A DNA stretch of 6,267 bases from positions 1 through 6,267 of the forward strand of contig JAGPUU010000416.1 of NCBI GenBank assembly GCA_018067325.1. The letters run 5' to 3'. Position 1 is the first letter of the stretch. Every line of letters begins with the position of its first letter. Of this stretch, positions 1-5,682 are shown in pieces. Below the pieces are notes generated by a model. The model made no database searches, had not been told where the DNA came from, and was given only the letters and a program-made list of their open reading frames with translations. This DNA is from Amphritea sp. (GTDB lineage: Bacteria; Pseudomonadota; Gammaproteobacteria; Pseudomonadales; Balneatricaceae). The position numbers and the translations under genes are program-made.

Positions 1-447
1 GGACATATCTAATTCTGAAAAGCAGATATCGGCTATCAACTCTTCACCGCTAATTTTTCCGGAAAGAACAACAACCCCACCGAGTGTTACCTCAATATGA
101 CGTCCGAGATTTTTTTCTAAATGATCGGGATGCACATTAAAAATAATAATGCCCAGGTTAGGATCGTCACTGTCTTCTTTTATATCGAGTATATAAGCGC
201 CAGTTTCACTGGTACGGTTTCTTGCATTTGAACTTGGCTTGTCTGCTGCGGCAAGAACGAGGAATTCATCAAAATTGACTGATTTGTGGGCATGCTTTGC
301 TTTAAGTTTGGCGGCAATGCTTAGCGCTTCCTTCAAAACTACGTTATCCAGTGTCGAAGGTGTATCTACCGCTTGTTGTATGTAGTCCTGATGCAGTCGG
401 TCAGAAATGTTGCCCAGTTCGCTATCACTCATCTCATGCTTAGTCAT
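1..447 (-). CDS. Hypothetical protein, 3' end beyond the window
   Basis: An open frame of 149 codons starts with ATG at 447 and runs off the left edge with no stop, so the C-terminus is missing. GAG in GTGAGCAATAAC just before the ATG is a modest ribosome binding site; a GTG four codons upstream is an alternative start. The N-terminus is polar (MTKHEMSDSELGNI), with no signal peptide or membrane segment, so the protein is probably cytoplasmic. Residues from about 35 to 60 look helical and Ala/Lys-rich. The later part alternates hydrophobic strands (GAYILDI, LGIIIFNV, IEVTLGGVVVLSGKI), which suggests an alpha then beta layout. I do not recognise the family. It points the same way as the secreted gene at 565-921, but a 117-base gap separates them and an operon is not shown. 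The gene is missed by a search limited to complete frames because it lacks a stop here. Confidence 0.75.
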   Translation of the reverse strand, partial: MTKHEMSDSELGNISDRLHQDYIQQAVDTPSTLDNVVLKEALSIAAKLKAKHAHKSVNFDEFLVLAAADKPSSNARNRTSETGAYILDIKEDSDDPNLGIIIFNVHPDHLEKNLGRHIEVTLGGVVVLSGKISGEELIADICFSELDMS

Positions 448-564
448 GTTATTGCTCACGTATTGAATGTCTTTGAAAATATAGAGTCATCACAAGCTTG
501 ATTGTGAAAGTTCTTCCCAAAATACAAGTTGTTAGTATGTATCCAGATAGAAATGTTATCTAGG

Positions 565-921
565 CTATAACGCAATTTGACGGCAAGGATCGATAAAATA
601 GTGTCGAGTATTGATAGAATGATTTTCCAGGATCAGATAACACTCTTCTATATTACGAGCAGATCCAGGCAATAACTTACCTTGGCAAACTAAAGGTAAT
701 GGCTGTTTTATCTTACGCGTTATACCCCTGTTAGTCGGGTGTTGCTGTTGACGCAAGAGTCGCATACATTCTTCGGTGTCTCTCAACTTACTGTCATAAG
801 AGTAGCTTGGCGTATATCCCCGATGAGTCGTGTACCCGTATTCAGACGCTTCTATGTTTTGTGCCAGCAAGTTACAAAATAACCAAATCATTAAGCTGTA
901 GAGAGAAGCTGCCTTGTTCAT
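565..921 (-). CDS. Small secreted cysteine-containing protein, unknown function
   Basis: The product is about 118 residues. The frame can open at a GTG (930), but ATG at 921 is preferred: GGTGGG lies four bases upstream, and translation from there begins with a clean signal peptide (MNKAASLYSLMIWLFCNLLA, cleavage probably near IEAS). No lipobox is evident. The mature chain has four cysteines in two similar blocks. The first is DTEEC..LL, then a Cys 27 residues later (LVCQGK). The second is NIEEC..IL, then a Cys 19 residues later (DPCRQ). This looks like an internal duplication and fits two disulfides in the periplasm or outside the cell. The segment after the signal is Tyr-rich (YGYTTHRGYTPSYSY). 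The family is not recognised. It shares an upstream element (982-1003) with the other small secreted genes here, so it may be co-regulated with them. Confidence 0.7.
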   Translation of the reverse strand: MNKAASLYSLMIWLFCNLLAQNIEASEYGYTTHRGYTPSYSYDSKLRDTEECMRLLRQQQHPTNRGITRKIKQPLPLVCQGKLLPGSARNIEECYLILENHSINTRHYFIDPCRQIAL

Positions 922-981
922 GATACCCACCGTTGTATAGTCGTTTTCTCTGTTAGTTATTGTTTAAACGGGGCGCTAAGG

Positions 982-1003
982 GAAAAGTGGGGAAAATATT
1001 TTA
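982..1003 (-). promoter_or_regulatory. Shared upstream element, copy for the gene at 565-921
   Basis: Read on the minus strand, this is an AAAATATTTT run followed by CCCCACTTTTC, ending 61 bases before the ATG at 921. The same pattern (AT-rich run, CCCA, one or two bases, then TTTC) occurs 52-65 bases before the starts of the genes at 1371, 1538 and 3374. It could be part of a promoter or a regulator site. The bound protein is unknown. Confidence 0.45.
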
Positions 1004-1032
1004 AAAATACTCATTGTTCAGCTGATCGAAGC

Positions 1033-1055
1033 CCCCTTAATAATGGATTAAGGGG
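1033..1055 (-). terminator. Hairpin after the Arg/His/Tyr-rich gene
   Basis: CCCCTTAA and TTAAGGGG form a perfect 8-bp stem around a 7-base loop, starting 11 bases after the stop of the minus-strand gene at 1066-1371. No T-run follows directly on the minus strand; the nearest (GTATTTTT) is about 20 bases further on. It may be a weak terminator or a 3' stabilising stem. It also lies just upstream of the next minus-strand gene's promoter region, where insulation would make sense. Confidence 0.4.
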
Positions 1056-1065
1056 ACGGTTGTGA

Positions 1066-1371
1066 TTACCAATCAAAATTAGGGTCATGTCTTCTGTGAT
1101 TTGGATAGTGATGTCGGCGTTGTTGTCGATAGTATCTTGATGTTGCCCAAGGCTGATGTCGCAAGCGCCAATGGTAGTAATTTCGTTGATAACGACGGTG
1201 AGAGTATGAAGGGAAGCGCATAGGCAGATAAATATCATACTGAAATGAGCTATTCGGACTGACGTGTTCTGATTCGTAATGACGAGCCTCATTCCTTGGC
1301 CCTGCATGGGTAAAGTTAAGGCTTGTTGTTAATAGGGCTAGTATGACCCCACCCTTTATAGTGTTGTTCAT
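1066..1371 (-). CDS. Small secreted Arg/His/Tyr-rich protein
   Basis: The product is 101 residues. The ATG at 1371 is preceded by AAGGAG at good spacing, a strong ribosome binding site that favours this frame over the overlapping one on the same strand. A signal peptide (MNNTIKGGVILALLTTSLNF) ends at THA, with cleavage before GPRN. The same Ala-|Gly-Pro junction is seen in the two paralogues at 1538 and 3374. The mature protein has no cysteine, and its last 43 residues are extremely rich in Arg (11), His (6), Tyr (6) and Trp (3). It is therefore strongly basic and aromatic, and probably poorly folded alone. Binding to polyanions such as LPS or nucleic acid is conceivable but is only inference. 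It is divergent from the gene at 1538 and shares a 166-base intergenic region holding an 18-bp palindrome and two regulatory-element copies. I recognise no family. Confidence 0.7.
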   Translation of the reverse strand: MNNTIKGGVILALLTTSLNFTHAGPRNEARHYESEHVSPNSSFQYDIYLPMRFPSYSHRRYQRNYYHWRLRHQPWATSRYYRQQRRHHYPNHRRHDPNFDW

Positions 1372-1435
1372 TTTATAACTCCTTCACATTTCGACAAATA
1401 AGCATGTCGTTCATTTGCATAGCGATTTGGGAGCT

Positions 1436-1461
1436 GAAAATTGGGAAATAAATTTATTTTA
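1436..1461 (-). promoter_or_regulatory. Shared upstream element, copy for the gene at 1066-1371
   Basis: On the minus strand this reads TAAAATAAATTTATTT and then CCCAATTTTC, ending 65 bases before the ATG at 1371. It overlaps the 18-bp palindrome and sits back to back with the copy that serves the divergent gene at 1538. Confidence 0.4.
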
Positions 1462-1469
1462 AAATAAAT
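1452..1469. promoter_or_regulatory. Perfect 18-bp palindrome between divergent secreted-protein genes
   Basis: ATTTATTTTAAAATAAAT equals its own reverse complement, with no spacer. It lies between the divergent starts at 1371 and 1538 (81 and 69 bases away) and forms the AT-rich half of both regulatory-element copies. A symmetrical site in a divergent promoter suggests a dimeric regulator that controls both genes. Low-complexity AT sequence forms palindromes by chance more easily, so this is suggestive only. Confidence 0.4.
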
Positions 1470-1480
1470 CCCCAGATTTC
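1457..1480 (+). promoter_or_regulatory. Shared upstream element, copy for the gene at 1538-1873
   Basis: TTTTAAAATAAAT is followed by CCCCAGATTTC, ending 58 bases before the ATG at 1538. Twenty bases later comes CTATAAG, a plausible -10 box, in the 28-base block identical to that upstream of the paralogue at 3374. That positions the CCCA-TTTC part roughly where a -35 or activator site would be. Confidence 0.45.
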
Positions 1481-1486
1481 TATGTT

Positions 1487-1514
1487 TGCTGCGTTGTATC
1501 TATAAGCAAACAAA
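1487..1514 (+). repeat. 28-base leader repeat, copy 1 (promoter/5' UTR of paralogue 1)
   Basis: This block begins TGCTGCGTTG and ends AGCAAACAAA. It is identical to 3329-3356 and lies 23 bases before the ATG at 1538. Here GTTTGCT (1484-1490) and AGCAAAC (1505-1511) can pair across 14 bases, and copy 2 breaks one of those pairs. It contains CTATAAG as a candidate -10. Perfect identity outside the coding region suggests constraint or a recent duplication. Confidence 0.6.
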
Positions 1515-1537
1515 CTTAGAACAAAAAGGGATACATT

Positions 1538-1873
1538 ATGAACAGGCTAACCAAACTTATCGCCGGTATCGTTATAACTGTTGCTTCACTCAGTACCGTT
1601 TATGCAGGCCCGCAACAATACCCTTACTCAGTCAATGTCATGCCTCAGCACCGTACGTTTAATGTGGTCGACCTGAACCAGTCGCGTCAAATTAACGCGT
1701 ATGAACGCCGTTTAAGAGAAAATACACACGCTTTTGAATTGGAAGAGCGTGCTGCCGATCGCCGAATGATACGCCGGATGCGCGATCGTGAAATGATGAC
1801 CCCAGAAGGGATGAGTCGATTTGATCGTAATGTAAGGCGCCAGATGTCAGTTCGTTATAATTACCAACGTTAA
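1538..1873 (+). CDS. Secreted Arg/Met-rich protein, paralogue 1
   Basis: The product is 111 residues. AAGGGA lies about seven bases before the ATG. A signal peptide (residues 1-23, ending VYA) precedes GPQQYPYSVNVMPQ. The mature chain has no cysteine. Residues from about 50 to 105 look like a long charged helix rich in Arg, Glu and Met (AYERRLREN, RAADRRM, MRDREMMTPEGM). The paralogue at 3374 matches residue for residue from 21 to 77, while the signal peptide and C-terminal tail differ (this copy ends SVRYNYQR). A small basic helical periplasmic protein recalls stress chaperones of the Spy/CpxP type, but the LTxxQ motif is absent, so I do not assign it there. It is probably regulated by the elements at 1457-1514 and ends at the hairpin at 1881. 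The family is unrecognised. Confidence 0.8.
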   Translation: MNRLTKLIAGIVITVASLSTVYAGPQQYPYSVNVMPQHRTFNVVDLNQSRQINAYERRLRENTHAFELEERAADRRMIRRMRDREMMTPEGMSRFDRNVRRQMSVRYNYQR

Positions 1874-1880
1874 TGATGAG

Positions 1881-1912
1881 AAAGCCTGGCTTCTATAGCC
1901 CGGTTTTATTCT
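1881..1912 (+). terminator. Probable rho-independent terminator after paralogue 1
   Basis: AAAGCCTGGCT pairs with AGCCCGGTTT around a short loop, with one bulged G and one T/C mismatch. It is followed by a T-rich tail (TTTTATTCTT). The stem starts eight bases after the stop of the gene at 1538-1873 and would separate it from the SUMF1-fold gene downstream. Confidence 0.5.
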
Positions 1913-2035
1913 TGCTGTCCCTCATCGCCCGGTGATATTAGATACTCAAATCAGTATTTCAATAATAAGATTGTCAGCTATGATGGTCTGAGCGATGTGA
2001 GTTTCCCCCGAGTTACAATTTTAAAGGCTGTGATG

Positions 2036-2788
2036 ATGAAAAAAGCTATATCGTCTTTATGTTTCAAATGTCTCTTGCTCATTCTTCCTTGGCAAACAGC
2101 TAATGCTGAAATGAATGAGATGGATATACAGCAGCTTCCTCTGATGGTTCTAGTAGAAGAGGGAACTTACTACCGTGGTGGTAATGAAAACTCTAAATAC
2201 ACCAGTGCAGGTGTTGATATGGACGGATTCTACATCGCTCAAACTGAGCTAACTCGACGGACTTTTAATTATTTCACTGAACTGTGGAGTTTAAAAAGCA
2301 GAAACCGATGTATAAAAAATTGTGATGTGCCTGAGGACTTTTCGTATCTTTCTGCGACGAGATTTATTCAACGGCTAAATGAAGTGACCGGGCTTAAATT
2401 TCGCCTGGCAACTGAGCTAGAGTGGGAGTATGCATGCACTGCGCGGGGAGAAATAACTGAATTTTGTGGTAGTAATAATCTGGATGACGTCGGTGTCTAT
2501 AGTAGTAACAGGCGCTTTAAAGGGACGCACCCTGCGGCAAGTTTACGGCCTAATAATTTAGGCTTATATGATATGACAGGGAACTTAAGTGAGTTGGTTA
2601 GCAACTGCTTCCATAACCCCAACGTTTCTAGATTTATTACGGAGTGCCCAGGACAGAAAGGGTTGAAGAAAGGTGGTAATTATTTTAACCCTAATGGACG
2701 GCAAGAGCTGACCGTAATGGGTAGGGGAGAGGTTGAAAATAAGGATTGGGATCGCGGTTTGGGGTTGAGGTTGGTGCTGGATTTATAG
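2036..2788 (+). CDS. Secreted SUMF1/FGE-sulfatase-fold protein, probably not a formylglycine-generating enzyme
   Basis: The frame is open from a GTG at 1997, but ATG at 2036 (or 2033) is preferred: AAAGG lies 5-8 bases upstream, and translation then starts with a standard signal peptide (MKKAISS, hydrophobic core, cleavage after ANA). The roughly 225-residue mature part follows the SUMF1-type C-lectin-like fold: a start with EGTYYRGG, then FYIAQTELTRRTF, RLATELEWEYAC (usual RLPTEAEWEYA), NNLGLYDMTGNLSEL (usual GLYDMxGNVWEW) and KKGGNYFNPNGR, ending GLGLRLVL. The tryptophans normally in GNVWEW and RGGSW are replaced. No cysteine lies in the C-terminal region that carries the catalytic pair in true FGEs, so oxidation of sulfatase cysteines is unlikely. 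Six cysteines in three local pairs (CIKNC; ACTARGEITEFC; NCFHN...TEC) fit periplasmic disulfides. A binding or structural role is more likely. It sits between the two paralogues, and no sulfatase gene is present. Confidence 0.8.
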   Translation: MKKAISSLCFKCLLLILPWQTANAEMNEMDIQQLPLMVLVEEGTYYRGGNENSKYTSAGVDMDGFYIAQTELTRRTFNYFTELWSLKSRNRCIKNCDVPEDFSYLSATRFIQRLNEVTGLKFRLATELEWEYACTARGEITEFCGSNNLDDVGVYSSNRRFKGTHPAASLRPNNLGLYDMTGNLSELVSNCFHNPNVSRFITECPGQKGLKKGGNYFNPNGRQELTVMGRGEVENKDWDRGLGLRLVLDL

Positions 2789-3293
2789 CTTATTATGTAA
2801 TGACGACCTTTAGTTGTGCCAAGTGATGAGTAGATGGGTTTAGTTGGGAGCAAAACTATATGTCTACTCCTTGGCAGCTTAGTTCATTTTCAGCAATGTT
2901 TTTTCTTTGCTGGAGATGATGCCCCCGAAGCTACGATAACGGAAAGCTACGGCTACCCCTGGTTCTAGAGGCATCTAAAAAACTCGCTTTAGCAAACTAT
3001 CGAAGAAATGGCAGTAGGGTGTTATGTACAGCAAACACGAGGTGCAGAGGTTGCAGTCGTTCTTTGATTGCTTATGTAAAGTAGCAATACATAAAGGCTT
3101 AGCAGGAAACGTATTCGTATGCCGCACACTCCTAAATGATTACCTGAAGCCTGGTGTTTTAACGCTTCTTATAGGGAATGCCGGATGTGTTTCTAGGTAC
3201 CGCTATGCCGTTCAGTTTATGATTTCGTCACCTTGAGACAAAAAAATATCTATATATTTGCTATAGAGCCTTACTCGTTAAAAATGGAAGACG
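2789..3293. other. Long intergenic stretch with a large imperfect hairpin and no convincing gene
   Basis: This stretch of about 500 bases separates the SUMF1-fold gene from paralogue 2. It holds the inverted repeat at 2817-2876, then a TTTTTT run (2899-2904) inside a smaller stem (CAGCAA/TTGCTG). A 70-codon frame at 3024-3236 has AGGGTG close to its ATG but resembles nothing I know and has no signal peptide, unlike its neighbours. I do not count it as a gene. The stretch may be debris from the event that separated the two paralogues. Confidence 0.5.
2817..2876. repeat. Imperfect inverted repeat, 14 paired bases, after the SUMF1-fold gene
   Basis: TGCCAAG pairs with CTTGGCA, and GAGTAGA with TCTACTC. 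They form one stem interrupted only by an unpaired TGAT on the left side, with a 28-base loop. It begins 29 bases after the stop at 2788. No T-run follows directly; the nearest is 23 bases on. It could be a 3' structure, an inefficient terminator, or the ends of a tiny mobile-element relic. No coding capacity is visible in the loop. Confidence 0.5.
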
Positions 3294-3299
3294 AATTTA

Positions 3300-3322
3300 T
3301 ATAAAATATATTCCCACTTTTC
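3300..3322 (+). promoter_or_regulatory. Shared upstream element, copy for the gene at 3374-3691
   Basis: TATAAAATATATT is followed by CCCACTTTTC, ending 52 bases before the ATG at 3374. The CCCACTTTTC core is the same as in the minus-strand copy at 982-1003. CTATAAG follows 20 bases later, as in paralogue 1. Homology with the paralogue 1 promoter extends back to about 3294. Confidence 0.45.
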
Positions 3323-3328
3323 TTTGTC

Positions 3329-3356
3329 TGCTGCGTTGTATCTATAAGCAAACAAA
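3329..3356 (+). repeat. 28-base leader repeat, copy 2 (promoter/5' UTR of paralogue 2)
   Basis: This is identical to 1487-1514 and lies 17 bases before the ATG at 3374. The bases just after it differ from copy 1, and this copy is six bases closer to its start codon. Confidence 0.6.
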
Positions 3357-3373
3357 TTTAAAAGGAATCTATC

Positions 3374-3691
3374 ATGAATACGCTAACTAAACTTATCGCT
3401 GGTATCGCTATAACTGTTTCTTCACTCAGTAGTGTTTATGCAGGCCCACAACAATACCCATACTCGGTTAATGTTATGCCTCAGCACCGGACGTTTAATG
3501 TGGTCGACCTGAATCAGTCGCGTCAAATTAACGCGTACGAACGCCGTTTAAGAGAAAATACACATGCTTTTGAATTGGAAGAGCGTGCCGCAGATCGTCG
3601 AATGATGCGTCGCATGCGAGATCGGGAGATGATGACTCCGGAAGGTATGGATCGATTCGATCGTCAGGTTCGTCGCAACATGCGTTACTAA
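3374..3691 (+). CDS. Secreted Arg/Met-rich protein, paralogue 2
   Basis: The product is 105 residues. AAAGGA lies about eight bases before the ATG. It has the same architecture as the gene at 1538: a signal peptide ending VYA, then GPQQYPYSV, then a basic charged helix (AYERRLREN to MRDREMM). Against paralogue 1 it differs at four positions in the signal peptide (R3T, V12A, A16S, T20S), none from 21 to 77, and at I78M, S93D, N98Q and Q102N, after which the tail is replaced by RY. Codons in the identical stretch carry several silent changes (for example CCGCAA against CCACAA, GTCATG against GTTATG). The protein sequence has therefore been held by selection rather than being a very fresh copy. 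No clear terminator follows. Function is unknown; the dose or tail difference may matter. Confidence 0.8.
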   Translation: MNTLTKLIAGIAITVSSLSSVYAGPQQYPYSVNVMPQHRTFNVVDLNQSRQINAYERRLRENTHAFELEERAADRRMMRRMRDREMMTPEGMDRFDRQVRRNMRY

Positions 3692-3827
3692 TATGCTTTA
3701 CAGAGAGTCAGAAAGTGAGAGCGACTTGATATCAGCTTGATCTTCCTTGAACTCAATTACACAAAACCGCCCATATAATAATCGAGTGGTCTTGGTAAAT
3801 GTCGAAGTATAAATGGAAATGCACAGC

Positions 3828-3856
3828 TCTCTGGCTATAACCTGTATTACCAGAGA
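3828..3856. repeat. Hairpin between convergent paralogue 2 and ligB
   Basis: TCTCTGG and CCAGAGA form a perfect 7-bp stem with a 15-base loop, 39 bases past the ligB stop. Neither strand has a T-run directly after it, so termination is only possible, not shown. The rest of the 3692-3894 gap shows nothing else clear. Confidence 0.35.
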
Positions 3857-3894
3857 ACCAAGCACGGGTTAGGAAAGGTGGGCTGCGAGGAGGG

Positions 3895-5152
<1,258 letters not shown>

Positions 5153-5156
<4 letters not shown>

Positions 5157-5179
5157 TTTTCACAGCTATAGAACGTCAT
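5153..5179 (-). CDS. Possible leader peptide MTFYSCEK coupled to ligA
   Basis: ATG at 5179 is preceded by GGAG (5186-5189) with six bases between, the best ribosome binding site in the operon. After eight codons (MTFYSCEK) its TGA overlaps the ligA ATG as ATGA. This would let ribosomes re-initiate at ligA, which lacks a Shine-Dalgarno of its own. It is too short to judge by composition. It conflicts with the promoter at 5193-5221, whose predicted start would fall at 5186, so at most one of the two calls is fully right. Confidence 0.35.
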
Positions 5180-5192
5180 CGCTCGCTCCAAA

Positions 5193-5221
5193 AACATAAT
5201 TGTCAGGATCGATTTAATCAA
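5193..5221 (-). promoter_or_regulatory. Possible sigma-70 promoter for ligAB
   Basis: On the minus strand TTGATT (5221-5216) is separated by 17 bases from TATGTT (5198-5193), each matching four of six consensus bases. The -35 box overlaps the inverted repeat at 5208-5235, a usual arrangement for regulation. The predicted start near 5186 would give a very short leader that cuts into the GGAG site. Confidence 0.3.
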
Positions 5222-5235
5222 AGCGTTAAATTGAT
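5208..5235. promoter_or_regulatory. Operator-like inverted repeat upstream of ligA
   Basis: ATCGATTTAA and TTAAATTGAT are inverted copies matching at nine of ten positions, with an 8-base spacer, 52 bases before the ligA ATG. Two 10-base arms about 18 bases apart centre to centre suit a dimeric regulator on one face of the helix. Aromatic-degradation genes are commonly controlled by LysR- or IclR-type proteins that bind such sites. No regulator gene is in the window. Confidence 0.5.
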
Positions 5236-5371
5236 ATCTTCCTCAATCAGAGGTGCTCCCCAAAATAAGTAAGATAGCTAAAACGATGAATAAAAATAGT
5301 ATAGGGTATCGATCAGACTAACCCAATCCACAGCGAGCCGAAGATGGCTTGTCAATCATTCAATTTTTGCG

Positions 5372-5395
5372 CAACGCTATAAGTAATCAGCGTTG
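5372..5395. repeat. Hairpin overlapping the stop of the benE remnant
   Basis: CAACGCT and AGCGTTG form a perfect 7-bp stem with a 10-base loop spanning the end of the transporter remnant. It may be a leftover of that gene's terminator, but no T-run follows on the minus strand. The gap between this and the ligAB operator (about 5236-5371) shows nothing else clear. Confidence 0.35.
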
Positions 5396-5682
5396 TTCGA
5401 ACCATGTCTTCATATTATCCAGTTTCTGGTACTGCACAGAGTAGCTTAGCAACCGGATAATGACTCCCCAGAATGCGGTGCCAATACCAAGGTAATTCAT
5501 TCCAGAGGCGGTGACGATAAAGGTGATTAGCGAGGCTTTGAAGTGTGAAGTCTCCCCCAGTAAATAGCTCGCGATCGCACCCAGTAGCTCAAGTCCGGCG
5601 AGCACCTAGACAACATGTTCAGCAACGCGGCTAAAAGAGCAATAATCGTTCCTCAGAAGGTGGCTCCGGTAAGCCGGATTAG
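5387..5682 (-). pseudogene. benE: C-terminal remnant of a BenE-family benzoate/H+ symporter, frameshifted
   Basis: BenE proteins are membrane transporters of about 390 residues for aromatic acids. Only the last quarter remains here. The frame ending at 5387 reads LAGLELLGAI, then ITFIVTASGMNYLGIGTAFWG, which matches the family's closing LAGLALL and TFLVTASGLTLVGIGSAFWG. The codon just before it is TAG (5608-5606). The preceding family segment is found in another frame (GTIIALLAALLNML, 5652-5611), itself preceded by TGA (5655-5653) and then LIRLTGATF. At least one frameshift and one stop therefore break the gene, and everything upstream of about 5682 is gone. The last residues (QKLDNMKTWFEQR) are polar and non-standard. 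Its position beside ligAB suggests it once imported an aromatic substrate. It ends where the viperin remnant begins. Confidence 0.75.

Noticed and set aside
490..507. TCACAA-GCTTGA-TTGTGA palindrome, possibly a CRP site or terminator
   Set aside because: CRP sites read TGTGA-N6-TCACA, and this has the half-sites in the opposite order. No T-run follows on either strand. A 6-bp stem alone is not enough.
1011..1307. 98-codon minus-strand frame overlapping the Arg/His/Tyr-rich gene
   Set aside because: It lies in another frame of the 1066-1371 gene, which has a strong ribosome binding site and a signal peptide. This frame has neither, and its start falls inside the other gene.
1470..1480. CCCCAGATTTC as a sigma-32 (heat shock) -10 box, CCCCATnT-like
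   Set aside because: No TTGAAA-like -35 box lies at the required distance in any of the four copies; that space is filled by the AAAATA run.
3024..3236. 70-codon plus-strand frame with AGGGTG near its ATG
   Set aside because: No recognisable family, no signal peptide and no clear promoter. The only support is a weak ribosome binding site, so it is described only within the intergenic entry.
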